NCBI RefSeq assembly: GCF_012769535.1
Contig: NZ_CP046565.1
Coordinates: 310,001 to 374,000 of the forward strand
Source: Methylococcus geothermalis
Lineage (GTDB): Bacteria; Pseudomonadota; Gammaproteobacteria; Methylococcales; Methylococcaceae
Reading direction: 5' to 3'
Length of the DNA: 64,000 nt
The translations under genes were made by a program, and so were the position numbers. Positions 1 to 13,127 of this stretch are shown here, piece by piece; the stretch's first letter is position 1, and each line of letters begins with the position of its first letter. Below the pieces are notes generated by a model, which did not search any database, was not told where the DNA came from, and saw only the letters and a list, made by a program, of their open reading frames with translations.

Positions 1-1217
<1,217 letters not shown>

Positions 1218-1239
1218 GGGATAGACCGATAGTTTGGAA

Positions 1240-2022
1240 TTATTCCGCTTCGCGCCCTTCCAGCTCGAAGAACGCCAGGGTTCCGCGCTTGGAGCCTGCG
1301 CCGAGCCAGGCGCGGAGATACGCCAGTTCGGGTGTGTCGGGCAGATCGTCGAACGTGCCGCGGGCGCGCAGGCGGCGGAAAGCGGCCGACACGGCCTTCA
1401 GCCGGTCACCGTCGATCCCGGCTCGGCGCATGCCGACCAGGTTGAGACGGTAATGCTTGCCGGGGCGGCCACCGACCATGGTATAGGGGATCACGTCCTT
1501 GTTGATGCCGGCCAGCCCCTGCAGCATGGCGAGGCTGCCGATCCGGCAGAACTGATGCACCATCACCCCGCCGCCGAAGAACACCCGGTCGTCCACTCGG
1601 CAGTGACCACCCAGGGTGGCGCCGCTGGCCAGGATGTTGTGGTCGCCCAGCACGCAATCGTGGCCGACATGGGTGTTGTTCATGAGGTAGTTGTTCGATC
1701 CCAGCCGGGTCGAACCGCCGGCCTGGGTGGCGCGGCTGATGGTCACGCCCTCGCGCAGCACGTTGCCATCGCCGAGACCGACATGGGTGACGGTAGCGGG
1801 GTCGAATCCCAGGTCCTGGGGCAGACCGCCCAGGACGGCGTGGGGATGGATCACGTTGCCGCGCCCCATGCGGACAAAGGAATGAATCACGGCATGCGCG
1901 CCGACGCGGCAGCCGTCGCCGATCTCGACATGGTCTTCGATCACGGCGAAGGGCCCCACGCTGACGTCGGCGCCGAGTTTGGCCGTCTCGGCGATACAGG
2001 CGGTGGGATGGATACTGGACAT
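1240..2022 (-). CDS. lpxA: Acyl-ACP--UDP-N-acetylglucosamine O-acyltransferase LpxA
   Basis: This 260-residue protein has the left-handed beta-helix hexapeptide pattern through most of its length and the LpxA signature NNTHVGHD (116-122), where His121 corresponds to catalytic His125 of E. coli. MVHQF follows at 154-158. The glycine equivalent to E. coli Gly173, which sets acyl length, is kept (Gly169), so a long hydroxyacyl chain is expected. The ATG at 2022 has a strong AGGAGG nine bases upstream. LpxA catalyses the first acyl transfer of lipid A synthesis in the cytoplasm. Beside GnnA/GnnB-like genes it may acylate the 3-amino sugar, giving an amide rather than an ester; that is inference. 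Confidence 0.95.
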   Translation of the reverse strand: MSSIHPTACIAETAKLGADVSVGPFAVIEDHVEIGDGCRVGAHAVIHSFVRMGRGNVIHPHAVLGGLPQDLGFDPATVTHVGLGDGNVLREGVTISRATQAGGSTRLGSNNYLMNNTHVGHDCVLGDHNILASGATLGGHCRVDDRVFFGGGVMVHQFCRIGSLAMLQGLAGINKDVIPYTMVGGRPGKHYRLNLVGMRRAGIDGDRLKAVSAAFRRLRARGTFDDLPDTPELAYLRAWLGAGSKRGTLAFFELEGREAE

Positions 2023-2036
2023 TTCTCGCTACCTCC

Positions 2037-2966
2037 TCAGCCCCGCGGATGAAAGCGGGTATGCAATTCCTTGAGCCGCTCCTGCGCCACATGGGTATAG
2101 ATCTGCGTGGTCGACAGATCGCTGTGTCCGAGCAGCATCTGCACGACCCGGAGATCCGCACCGTGGTTCAGCAGATGGGTGGCGAAGGCGTGGCGCAGGG
2201 TATGTGGCGACAAGGGCTTGGAAATCCCGGCCTGCAAGGCGTAGCGTTTGATGAGATACCAAAAGGCCTGGCGCGTCATCGGACCGCCCCGGTCGGTGAC
2301 GAACAGGAAATCGCTCTGCCTGCCCTTCAGAATGCCCGGCCGCACCTTGTTCAAATAGCGCTCCAGCCAATCCAGGGCTTCCTCGCCGACCGGCACCAGC
2401 CGGTCCTTGTCGCCCTTGCCGCTGACCCGTACCACGCCCTGACGCAGGCTGATCTGGCCGAAACTCAAGCCGACCAGTTCGGTGACGCGCAAGCCGGTGG
2501 CATAGAGCATTTCCAGCATCGCCCGGTCGCGGAAGCCCAGCGGGGTATCGGCGTCCGGCGCGGCCAACAGGGCCTCCACGTCGGTCTCCGTCAACGTACT
2601 GGGCAGGGAACGGCCCAGCTTCGGCGCATCGATCAAGGCGCAGGGATCACTGGCGATTTCACCGCGCCGCAGCCGGTACGCGCAAAAATGCCGGATGCAG
2701 GAAAGCACGCGCGCCGAAGTCCGCCCCGTGCCTTTCTGACGGTGCCGCCAGCCTAGATAAGATTCGATGTCTTCCCCGGTTAGCGCGTCCAGCGTCGAAC
2801 GCCGGTTCTTCGCCAACCACGCCGCGAACAGGCTGAGATCGCTCCCATAAGCCTTCAGGGTGTTGCGGCTCAAGCCTTCTTCCACCCAAAGCGACTCGAC
2901 GAAGCGCTGGATCATCAAGCGGTCGGCCTCGCGGACTTCGTCGGCACCCGGCAGTGCTGCCTTCAT
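2037..2966 (-). CDS. xerD: Site-specific tyrosine recombinase XerD
   Basis: A 309-residue tyrosine recombinase with an N-terminal SAM-like core-binding domain and a C-terminal catalytic domain. The catalytic set is visible: Arg160 (ATGLRVTEL), Lys184, His255 and Arg258 (HTLRH), His281 (LLGHSD) and nucleophile Tyr290 (TQIYTHV). Spacing matches E. coli XerD, which with XerC resolves chromosome dimers at dif. XerD is preferred over XerC from length and overall sequence. The open frame continues to 3116, but the ATG at 2966 (MKAALPGADE) fits the family and lies beyond the rplS terminator. The gene sits 14 bp upstream of lpxA, so they may be cotranscribed. Confidence 0.92.
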   Translation of the reverse strand: MKAALPGADEVREADRLMIQRFVESLWVEEGLSRNTLKAYGSDLSLFAAWLAKNRRSTLDALTGEDIESYLGWRHRQKGTGRTSARVLSCIRHFCAYRLRRGEIASDPCALIDAPKLGRSLPSTLTETDVEALLAAPDADTPLGFRDRAMLEMLYATGLRVTELVGLSFGQISLRQGVVRVSGKGDKDRLVPVGEEALDWLERYLNKVRPGILKGRQSDFLFVTDRGGPMTRQAFWYLIKRYALQAGISKPLSPHTLRHAFATHLLNHGADLRVVQMLLGHSDLSTTQIYTHVAQERLKELHTRFHPRG

Positions 2967-2977
2967 CCGCGCCCCGT

Positions 2978-3007
2978 GAAAAAACAAAGGGCGGAAAAAC
3001 CGCCCTT
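2978..3007 (-). terminator. Rho-independent terminator of the rpsP-rimM-trmD-rplS operon
   Basis: On the minus strand an 8-bp perfect stem (AAGGGCGG with CCGCCCTT, 2987-2994 and 3000-3007) with a five-base loop is followed by a U-rich tract (TTTGTTTTTT). It lies about 45 bp downstream of the rplS stop and just ahead of the xerD start, separating the two transcription units. Confidence 0.88.
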
Positions 3008-3051
3008 CATTCCCGATGACCGATCGACCCGTGCGAACGATCCGCGATCCG

Positions 3052-3396
3052 TCAGATCTTTTCCTTGATGCGAGCCGCCTTGCCTGCGCGATCGCGCAGG
3101 TAGTACAGCTTCGCACGCCGCACGTCGCCGCGCCGCTTGACCTGGATTTCCTCGACCTGCGGGCTGTAGGTCTGGAACACGCGCTCTACGCCTTCGCCGT
3201 GGGAAACCTTGCGCACGGTGAAAGCGGAGTTGTAACCGCGGTTACGCTTGGCGATGACCACGCCTTCGAAGGCCTGCAAACGCTCGCGGGCGCCTTCCTT
3301 CACCTTCACCTGTACCACGACGGTGTCGCCGGGACCGAATTCCGGAATGACCTTCTGGCCCATCCACTCGGTTTCGAGCTGTTGAATGATGTTCAT
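3052..3396 (-). CDS. rplS: 50S ribosomal protein L19
   Basis: The 114-residue protein is the normal length for L19 and contains its hallmark stretches: [16 protein letters not shown] near the N terminus, [16 protein letters not shown] in the middle and [11 protein letters not shown]. It sits at the 30S-50S interface. The start is the ATG at 3396 (MNIIQQLE), with AGAGG upstream; the longer open frame to 3426 has no such site. It is the last gene of the conserved rpsP-rimM-trmD-rplS operon, four bases after trmD, and is followed by a clear terminator. Confidence 0.97.
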   Translation of the reverse strand: MNIIQQLETEWMGQKVIPEFGPGDTVVVQVKVKEGARERLQAFEGVVIAKRNRGYNSAFTVRKVSHGEGVERVFQTYSPQVEEIQVKRRGDVRRAKLYYLRDRAGKAARIKEKI

Positions 3397-3400
3397 GAAA

Positions 3401-4156
3401 CTAACCTCTGTTCTTTTGAGTTTCAAATTCCTGCTTGAATTCGTCCAGGAGTTCTTTCTGCTCCGGCGTCATCACACGGCAGGCCAGCAAGTCCGGCCGC
3501 TTGAGCCACGTCTTCCCCAGCGCCTGCTTCAAGCGCCAGCGCCCGATCGCGGCATGGTTGCCGCTCTGCAATACGTCGGGAACTTCCAGCCCCGCCACAC
3601 TCTCCGGACGGGTGTAATGCGGATGGTCCAGCAACCCTTCGGTGTAGGAATCCTGCTCCGCCGATTCCGCATCGCCCAGTACGCCCGGCAGGAGACGCAC
3701 CACCGCGTCGAACATGACCAAGGCCGGCAGCTCGCCGCCGCTCAGCACGTAATCGCCGATCGACCATTCCTCATCGATTTCGGTCTCGATCAGGCGCTCG
3801 TCCACGCCTTCATAACGCGCGGCCACCAGGATCAGACCCGGCACCGTCGCGAAACTGCGCACCGCCGCCTGATCGAGCCTGCTGCCTTGCGGGCTCATGA
3901 GAACGACCCGCGCGCCCGGCGCGGCCTGAGCCTTGGCCGCGTGGATGGCATCCCGCAGGGGCTCCACCTTCATCACCATGCCGGGGCCGCCGCCGTAAGG
4001 CCGGTCGTCCACCGTGCGATGGCGGTCGCTGGTGAAATCCCGCGGATTCCAGACTTCCAGCGACACCTTGCCGGTGGCGAGCGCCCGTCCCGTCACGCCG
4101 TACCGCGCCGCATCCCGGATCATCTCCGGGAACAGGGTCACGATGTCGAAACGCAT
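3401..4156 (-). CDS. trmD: tRNA (guanine-37-N1)-methyltransferase TrmD
   Basis: This 251-residue protein starts [12 protein letters not shown] and contains the SPOUT trefoil-knot core ([21 protein letters not shown]) and the PYGGGPGM loop typical of TrmD. The enzyme methylates N1 of G37 next to the anticodon using S-adenosylmethionine and so prevents +1 frameshifting. Its length agrees with E. coli TrmD (255 residues). It lies between rimM (16 bp upstream) and rplS (4 bp downstream) in the ribosomal operon. Confidence 0.97.
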   Translation of the reverse strand: MRFDIVTLFPEMIRDAARYGVTGRALATGKVSLEVWNPRDFTSDRHRTVDDRPYGGGPGMVMKVEPLRDAIHAAKAQAAPGARVVLMSPQGSRLDQAAVRSFATVPGLILVAARYEGVDERLIETEIDEEWSIGDYVLSGGELPALVMFDAVVRLLPGVLGDAESAEQDSYTEGLLDHPHYTRPESVAGLEVPDVLQSGNHAAIGRWRLKQALGKTWLKRPDLLACRVMTPEQKELLDEFKQEFETQKNRG

Positions 4157-4172
4157 GCGGGCCCCCGGTCTT

Positions 4173-4691
4173 TCAAAACTCGGGATCCCAATCGACCACC
4201 ATCCGCGACTCGGCCAGGTTCACGGACTTGACGAACTCGCCCTGCACGAACGGTATCAGCCGCTCGCGCTCGCCCCGCACCACCAGCACGTCGTTGGCGC
4301 CGGTTTCCATCACATCGACGACCTCGCCGAATTCGACCCCGTTCAGGTTCGTCACCTTGAGACCGATCAGATCGACGCGGTAATACTCTCCCGGCGCCGG
4401 CGGAGGCAATTGGCTGCGGCGCACGGTCACCTCGAAGCCTTTCAGCGCCTCGGCCGCTTCGCGCGTATCCACACCTTGCAGGCGCACGATCACACAGCCC
4501 CCATGCTCGCGCCCTTCCAGCACATCGACCCGCCGTTCGGTATCGCCCTGCCGCAATGTCCACGGGATATAGCGGATCACATTACCGACCGGATCGGTGA
4601 AAGACGAAGCCTTGACCCAGCCTCTTACGCCGAAAGCGCCGACGATCCGGCCCACCACGACGGCCGGATCACTGCCGACATGTCCCGGCAT
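4173..4691 (-). CDS. rimM: 16S rRNA processing protein RimM
   Basis: A 172-residue protein with an N-terminal RimM barrel ([22 protein letters not shown]) and a C-terminal PRC-barrel domain ([21 protein letters not shown], and the [14 protein letters not shown] end). RimM binds S19 and helps mature the 30S head. The ATG at 4691 shares one base with the rpsP stop (TGATG), implying translational coupling; a TTG one codon upstream is a less likely start. The order rpsP-rimM-trmD-rplS is conserved in bacteria. Confidence 0.95.
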   Translation of the reverse strand: MPGHVGSDPAVVVGRIVGAFGVRGWVKASSFTDPVGNVIRYIPWTLRQGDTERRVDVLEGREHGGCVIVRLQGVDTREAAEALKGFEVTVRRSQLPPPAPGEYYRVDLIGLKVTNLNGVEFGEVVDVMETGANDVLVVRGERERLIPFVQGEFVKSVNLAESRMVVDWDPEF

Positions 4692-4945
4692 CAAGCCGGT
4701 TGCTGCTTCTTGAATTCCTTGATCAGGGAAACCACGCGATCCGAAGCCTTGGCGCCGGTGCCGATCCAGTACTCGATGCGGCCCTGATCCAGGCGCAGCC
4801 GCTCTTCCTGACCCCGTGCAATCGGATTGAAGAACCCCACGCGCTCGATATAACGGCCATCACGCTTGCTACGGCTTTCCGCCACCACCACGTGATAGAA
4901 AGGACGCTTTTTTGCGCCGCCGCGCGCCAACCGAATGCTTACCAT
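4691..4945 (-). CDS. rpsP: 30S ribosomal protein S16
   Basis: The 84-residue S16 begins [20 protein letters not shown] and contains [14 protein letters not shown], both diagnostic. It is the first gene of the ribosomal operon. The ATG at 4945 is preceded by AGAGGCAAAGGC, a reasonable Shine-Dalgarno. A longer open frame to 5053 exists but its extra 36 residues match nothing in S16. The stop overlaps the rimM start. Confidence 0.97.
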   Translation of the reverse strand: MVSIRLARGGAKKRPFYHVVVAESRSKRDGRYIERVGFFNPIARGQEERLRLDQGRIEYWIGTGAKASDRVVSLIKEFKKQQPA

Positions 4946-5049
4946 GCCTTTGCCTCTAGTCAAACCGTACGGAGAAAAGCGGGTATTGTATGCGATCCTG
5001 AAAAATTGTGAAGCCCCAGCATCTTGACCGGATGGAAAAAATGAGGGGC

Positions 5050-5088
5050 GCAAAGCGAAAAGCCCGGAAACCTTCCGGTACCGGGCTT
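5050..5088 (-). terminator. Rho-independent terminator after tRNA-Ser
   Basis: On the minus strand an 8-bp stem (AAGCCCGG, 5081-5088, pairing with CCGGGCTT, 5060-5067) is followed by TTTTCGCTTT. It begins ten bases past the tRNA 3' end and would end transcription of the tRNA before rpsP. Confidence 0.8.
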
Positions 5089-5097
5089 ATCCTGAAA

Positions 5098-5190
5098 TGG
5101 CGGAGAGAGAGGGATTCGAACCCTCGATGCAGCTTTTGACCGCATACTCCCTTAGCAGGGGAGCGCCTTCAGCCTCTCGGCCATCTCTCC
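5098..5190 (-). tRNA. tRNA-Ser, anticodon GCT
   Basis: The minus strand from 5190 reads GGAGAGATGGCCGAG... and ends ...CTCTCTCCGCCA. The seven-base acceptor stem GGAGAGA pairs with TCTCTCC. An anticodon stem CTCCC/GGGAG encloses the loop CTGCTAA, giving anticodon GCT (reads AGC/AGU serine codons). A long variable arm and the T-loop GGTTCGAATCC fit class II serine tRNA. The CCA end is encoded. A serine tRNA directly downstream of csrA is common in gammaproteobacteria. Confidence 0.96.
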
Positions 5191-5209
5191 AGGAATACGG
5201 GGGAAGGAA

Positions 5210-5404
5210 TCAATCGCTGTCGTGCTCAGGACCCGCCTGCTGCTCTTTCTTGATTCTTTCGTAAATCTCTTCGCGATGAACGGACACATCCTTGGGCGCA
5301 TTGACTCCGATGCGCACTTGATTTCCCTTTACACCCAAAACAGTGACGGTCACATCATCACCTATCATCAGGGTTTCACCCACTCTACGAGTCAAAATCA
5401 GCAT
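5210..5404 (-). CDS. csrA: Carbon storage regulator CsrA
   Basis: A 64-residue RNA-binding regulator: [20 protein letters not shown], then [22 protein letters not shown]. The RNA-contacting N-terminal strand and the VHREEI segment (equivalent to E. coli Arg44) are intact. CsrA dimers bind GGA motifs in mRNA leaders and repress or stabilise transcripts of carbon metabolism, motility and biofilm genes. The ATG at 5404 has AAGGAAGGG upstream. It lies between lysC and tRNA-Ser, as in many gammaproteobacteria, and the 149-bp gap before it probably holds its own promoter. Confidence 0.97.
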   Translation of the reverse strand: MLILTRRVGETLMIGDDVTVTVLGVKGNQVRIGVNAPKDVSVHREEIYERIKKEQQAGPEHDSD

Positions 5405-5553
5405 AAACCCTTCCTTTGTCCATTGCCCACACCAAGTTGACACGAGCCGTAGCAGCCACGTTGCCAACCCCCACCGATCAGGCGCGATCAATCTACCAGA
5501 TGGGCCATGTTAGCAGTTTTCGGCCAAAGGATAAAGGTTCAGGCTGATTCCGC

Positions 5554-6783
5554 TCACACCGCATCCGGCTCGCGGTCGAGATTGAAGGCCTCGTGCAGGG
5601 TCCGTACCGCAAGTTCGAGGTACTTTTCGTCCACCACGATGGAGATTTTGATTTCGGAGGTCGAGATCATCCGGATGTTGATGCCTTCTCGCGCCAGCGC
5701 CTCGAACATCTGAGCGGCGATGCCGGCATGCGAGCGCATCCCCACGCCCACCAGCGAAACTTTCACGATCTTGTCGTCGCCGGCCACTTCGCGCGCGCCC
5801 AGGGCCATGCAAGTCGCCTCAAGGATATCCAGTGCCTTGCGGTAATCGTTGCGATGCACCGTGAACGTGAAATCCGTGGTTCCATCTTCCGCGATGTTCT
5901 GGACGATCATGTCCACCTCGATATTGGCACGGGCCACCGGCCCCAGAATCTGGTAAGCCACGCCCGGCTTGTCCGGCACGCCCTTGATGGTCAGTTTCGC
6001 TTCGTCGCGATTGAAGGCGATACCGGAGATCAAAGGTTTTTCCACACTTGCTTCCTCGTAAGTAATCAATGTTCCGGGACCGGCCGCGAAACTGGACAAA
6101 ACCCTCAAGGGGACATTGTACTTGCCGGCAAACTCGACCGAACGAATCTGCAGCACCTTGGACCCCAAGCTTGCCATTTCGAGCATTTCCTCGAAGGTAA
6201 TGCGGTCCAGCCGGCGCGCCTTCGGTTCGATCCGCGGATCGGTCGTGTAGACGCCGTCCACATCGGTATAAATCAGGCATTCGTCCGCCTTGAGGGCTGC
6301 GGCGAGGGCAACCGCGGTGGTGTCGGACCCTCCCCGACCCAGCGTCGTGATGTCGCCGGCCTCGGTGGTCCCCTGAAAACCCGCCACCACCACGACCCGC
6401 CCCGCGGCGAGATCGCCGCGGATGCGGTCGGTATCGATGTCGAGAATGCGCGCCTTGGTGTGGGCGTCGTCGGTGAGGATCCGCACCTGCCCGCCGGTGT
6501 AGGAACAGGCCGGGCAACCCTCCGCCTCCAGCGCCATGCTCAGCAGCGCGATCGTGACCTGCTCCCCGGTGGACAATAGAACGTCCATTTCCCGGGTGCT
6601 GGGCCTTTCCTGCATTTCGTGCGCCAGCGCTACCAGCCGGTTGGTTTCGCCGCTCATCGCCGACACCACGACGATGATGTCGTCGCCCCGGCTGCGCGCC
6701 TGGATGACGTTCCTCGCCACGTTCTTGATGCGTTCCGGCGAGCCGACCGACGTGCCGCCGTACTTGTGTACAAATAAAGCCAT
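5554..6783 (-). CDS. lysC: Aspartate kinase (ACT-domain regulated)
   Basis: A 409-residue aspartokinase beginning MALFVHKYGGTSVGSPERI, with the amino-acid kinase domain (GRGGSDTTAVALAAALKADE, IYTDVDGVYTTDPR) and two C-terminal ACT domains (LTIKGVPDKPGVAYQILG and VSLVGVGMRSHAGIAAQMF). It phosphorylates aspartate, the first step to lysine, threonine and methionine; the ACT pair normally mediates lysine/threonine feedback. The ATG at 6783 fits the family; the frame stays open to 6924 but that overlaps alaS. It follows alaS by 34 bp and was probably cotranscribed with it. Confidence 0.95.
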   Translation of the reverse strand: MALFVHKYGGTSVGSPERIKNVARNVIQARSRGDDIIVVVSAMSGETNRLVALAHEMQERPSTREMDVLLSTGEQVTIALLSMALEAEGCPACSYTGGQVRILTDDAHTKARILDIDTDRIRGDLAAGRVVVVAGFQGTTEAGDITTLGRGGSDTTAVALAAALKADECLIYTDVDGVYTTDPRIEPKARRLDRITFEEMLEMASLGSKVLQIRSVEFAGKYNVPLRVLSSFAAGPGTLITYEEASVEKPLISGIAFNRDEAKLTIKGVPDKPGVAYQILGPVARANIEVDMIVQNIAEDGTTDFTFTVHRNDYRKALDILEATCMALGAREVAGDDKIVKVSLVGVGMRSHAGIAAQMFEALAREGINIRMISTSEIKISIVVDEKYLELAVRTLHEAFNLDREPDAV

Positions 6784-6817
6784 GATCGATTTCTGTTGCG
6801 TTTGGATCCTGAAGAAG

Positions 6818-9421
<2,604 letters not shown>

Positions 9422-9440
9422 GCTTGGTTTACCAAAGTCT

Positions 9441-9907
9441 TCAATCGTTGTCCGGGTATTCGCCGGCCGATCCCAGACGCTTGAAAAAATCCTGAATCTG
9501 GGAAGGCGTGAAACCGCGTTGCGCGAGAAATCTCGCCCTTGACGCGCGCTCTCGAGGCGTGGTCATCGGGGGCTTTCCGCGATATTTTTTCGTGTAGACA
9601 CGGTCCATGTCGTTCATCCAGTCTTGCGCGTCCGCCAGCCCGGCATCGACACCATGCAGACGCAGTTCCTGCCGGATCCTGTTGACACCGAATCCCCGCG
9701 CCTTCCGGGCGCGGACCAGGCTCTCGGCGAAGCGCTCGTCGCTCTGCCATCCTTGCGCCGAGCATTCCGCCAGAATGGTTTCTATCGTCGGGGGTTCAAA
9801 ACCACGGGCGGCGAGCTTGCGCCCGAGCTCCAGCCGGCTGTGCTCGCGCCGCGCCAGCAGTCGCAGGCAAACTGCCCGCGCGGCTTCCAGCGTGTCGTCG
9901 GTTTCGT

Positions 9908-9911
<4 letters not shown>
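9441..9911 (-). CDS. recX: Recombination regulator RecX, probable CTG start
   Basis: I translated this frame by hand, because it has no ATG, GTG or TTG ahead of its conserved N terminus. The product (about 156 residues, near E. coli's 166) reads [26 protein letters not shown]..., then [20 protein letters not shown] and ...[18 protein letters not shown], the repeated three-helix pattern of RecX, which inhibits RecA filaments. An in-frame stop lies two codons upstream of a CTG at 9911, and that CTG overlaps the recA stop as CTGA with GGAAGAG upstream. This mirrors the usual ATGA coupling. The next in-frame ATG is about 100 codons later and would remove most of the protein. Confidence 0.85.
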
Positions 9912-10951
<1,040 letters not shown>

Positions 10952-10983
10952 CCGGGTTACTGCGTCGAAAGTGGAAAGAAGCA

Positions 10984-11559
10984 TTATTTCATAGCGACCA
11001 TTTCGGGCATAGTCCGGAGCCGCTTTTCGGCGAGTACGACATAGGCCGGACCGGCACTGGAAAGGCGTGACTCGACGAGGGTGACGCACTCCACGGGCCA
11101 GGTCACGGGTCTTTTCAAAGGCATGGTGGACCAGGCTGCGTCGGCTTTGCGGGCCAGCGTCAAATGCGCGCGGAAGGGGCGCTGCTCGATTGGAAAGCCC
11201 GCATCGCGCAGGTTCGAATTCAGGACACGGACCAGTTCGAGCATGAGCGGAGGCATCTGGCTCGCTCCCAGGCACAGTACCCGGTTGTGCCGCCAGCATT
11301 CCAGCCGGTCCAGCACCAGATCGAACCGCGGCGGGTCCAAACACTCGACCATCGCGGCCAGCTCCGGCAGGCGTCCGGGCGGCACCGCCCCCAGAAACGC
11401 CAGGGTGAGATGGAGCTTGTCCGGCTCCACCCAGCGCCCCCGGACCGTCCGGCGCAATGACCGGAGCAATTTGCCCAAGGTCTCGCGAACCTCCTCGTCC
11501 GGCCAGAGCGCGAAGAACAGGCGCAGGGAGGGCGGTTCAATCGGTGCCTGAACAGACAT
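10984..11559 (-). CDS. thpR: RNA 2',3'-cyclic phosphodiesterase (2H family)
   Basis: A 191-residue 2H phosphoesterase with both catalytic HxTx motifs: HLTLAFLG near residue 50 and HLTLARKA near residue 132. ThpR/LigT enzymes open 2',3'-cyclic phosphates on RNA ends to 2'-phosphates and show reversible 2'-5' RNA ligase activity in vitro. The gene overlaps pncC upstream by 23 nt and its TAA stop touches an ATG of the recA frame, so pncC-thpR-recA-recX may form one transcription unit. Confidence 0.88.
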   Translation of the reverse strand: MSVQAPIEPPSLRLFFALWPDEEVRETLGKLLRSLRRTVRGRWVEPDKLHLTLAFLGAVPPGRLPELAAMVECLDPPRFDLVLDRLECWRHNRVLCLGASQMPPLMLELVRVLNSNLRDAGFPIEQRPFRAHLTLARKADAAWSTMPLKRPVTWPVECVTLVESRLSSAGPAYVVLAEKRLRTMPEMVAMK

Positions 11560-12043
11560 CGATCAGCCCTTCCAACGCCGCGATCACCGCCTGCCGCCGC
11601 ACCGCCTGCCGGTCGCCATCGAACCGGAATCGGCGGGTGACGGCCATCGCCCCCTTCAGCTGCCAGGCTAGCCAGACGGTCCCCACCGGCTTGTCCGGGC
11701 TGCCGCCTTCGGGGCCGGCGATGCCGCTGACCGCCACCGCGCAGTCGGCCCGGCTGTGCGCCAGCGCCCCGCCGGCCATGGCCGCCACCGTCTCTGCGCT
11801 CACCGCGCCATACCGGGCGATGACATCGGGCGGCACACCGAGCAGTTCCTGCTTGGATTCATTGCTGTAGGTCACGAAGCCGCGGTCGAACCAGCCCGAA
11901 CTGCCGGGGACGGACGTTACGCACTGGGCGATCCAGCCGCCGGTGCAGGACTCGGCCGTGACCAGACGGCGGCCTTCGCCCCCCAGCAGCTCGCCCAGAC
12001 GTCCGGCCAGATCGTACATCTCCCGATTGCCATGTGTGTGCAC
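11537..12043 (-). CDS. pncC: Nicotinamide-nucleotide amidase (CinA C-terminal domain)
   Basis: The 168-residue protein is a stand-alone CinA C-terminal domain: TAESCTGGWIAQ, GSSGWFDRGFVTYSNESK, YGAVSAETV and VSGIAGPEGGSPDKPVGTV. PncC converts nicotinamide mononucleotide to nicotinate mononucleotide in the pyridine nucleotide salvage cycle, and the gene commonly precedes recA in gammaproteobacteria. The start is chosen as the GTG at 12043 because GGGAGG sits six bases upstream; the next ATG at 12019 has no properly spaced site. Open frame further upstream to 12118 lacks family similarity. Confidence 0.9.
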   Translation of the reverse strand: MHTHGNREMYDLAGRLGELLGGEGRRLVTAESCTGGWIAQCVTSVPGSSGWFDRGFVTYSNESKQELLGVPPDVIARYGAVSAETVAAMAGGALAHSRADCAVAVSGIAGPEGGSPDKPVGTVWLAWQLKGAMAVTRRFRFDGDRQAVRRQAVIAALEGLIDVCSGTD

Positions 12044-12314
12044 CGCGTTCCTCCCGCCTCGCCAAACGGTAACCGAAACCTGGCCGTTTGCCGACCACGC
12101 AGGAACGGCCACCGACATAGCCTACGCCGAATGGGCGCGAGCTCACACCCCGATCGGATGGTCGCCGGTCGCCTGACGGTGCCCGTAGAGCGAACGCTCT
12201 TCCAGTTCGGGCTCGGGCCCGGCTCGAGAGCGATCGACATCGGCGTGAACCTTTCGTGGCTGCGCCCCCCGTCGCCAGGAAAAAATGCGCCCCGGCGTCG
12301 GAAGCTGGCGGTAC

Positions 12315-13127
12315 CTACGTCTCCCTACGCGATTCCGCCGGGCAGACTGCCGACCGCCCTTCACACAGGGTCGCCAACCACGCCAGAACGGCCTCGATCG
12401 TCCAGGCAGGATCGTCCAGCGGCAGGTCGTGCCCCGCTGCCGGGTGCATGTTCAGGGGCAACCCCCAATACCGCGCAATGGCTTCGGAACACTCCGGGCT
12501 GACCAGCCGGTCGCCCCGGCTGCCAAGCAAAAGCACGGGGATGGCGGGGGCATCCGCGGGCGGGCGGTAGCGGGCCGCGGCCCAGAGCTGCCGGAATACG
12601 TTGGCCCGCCGGATCGGATGCTCCCGGTAAGCGTCGACGCGCGCCTGGACGCGGGACGGATCGTCCGCGGCAAAGCGGCTGGTGAGGCGAAGTATCGCCC
12701 GCTCCCTGTCGGCGATGTCGGTGGTCAGCAGGGCGCCGACAACCTCCGGCCAGGCGCGCCAGCTCAGGCGGCGGTGCAGCGGGCTCAAGCTGCTCAGGCT
12801 GGTGTTGATCAGGACGGCACCGGCAATGTCCTGGGGATGGCGCGCGATCCATTCGAGGGCGACCATCGCTCCGAGGGACAGGGCAAGAAGATAGCGCGGC
12901 ACGCCGGCCTCCGTTCCGAGTTCGGCGCGGGCGAACTCCATCATCCCCCGGATGGAAAGCGGGCTGTCGAGACGCCAGTGCCGGCCGTTGCCGGGCAAGT
13001 CAATGGCACGGACACGGGCTCCCGGCACGGCGCGGGCGAACGTTTGCGGAAATTCGTCCCAATGCGCGCTTTCCCGGACCAGCCCGCGGATGAACACCCA
13101 TTCCGACGGGCCGGTCCCGTCAGACAT
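12315..13127 (-). CDS. Alpha/beta hydrolase
   Basis: A 270-residue hydrolase with an apparent triad: a serine in the elbow LALSLGAMVALEW (first glycine of GxSxG replaced by alanine), an aspartate in LLLGSRGDRLV and a histidine in AAGHDLPLDDP. An early IDLPGNG segment is typical of the fold. No signal peptide is visible, so it is probably cytoplasmic; the substrate is unknown. The start at 13127 lies inside the end of the M14 peptidase gene (8-nt overlap), so the two are coupled. A BioH-like esterase role is possible but not supported by context. Confidence 0.8.
   Translation of the reverse strand: MSDGTGPSEWVFIRGLVRESAHWDEFPQTFARAVPGARVRAIDLPGNGRHWRLDSPLSIRGMMEFARAELGTEAGVPRYLLALSLGAMVALEWIARHPQDIAGAVLINTSLSSLSPLHRRLSWRAWPEVVGALLTTDIADRERAILRLTSRFAADDPSRVQARVDAYREHPIRRANVFRQLWAAARYRPPADAPAIPVLLLGSRGDRLVSPECSEAIARYWGLPLNMHPAAGHDLPLDDPAWTIEAVLAWLATLCEGRSAVCPAESRRET

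Noticed and set aside
10952..10984. Longer RecA with 11 extra N-terminal residues
   Set aside because: The TAATG overlap makes it possible, but the shorter form aligns with RecA N termini; kept only as an alternative start.
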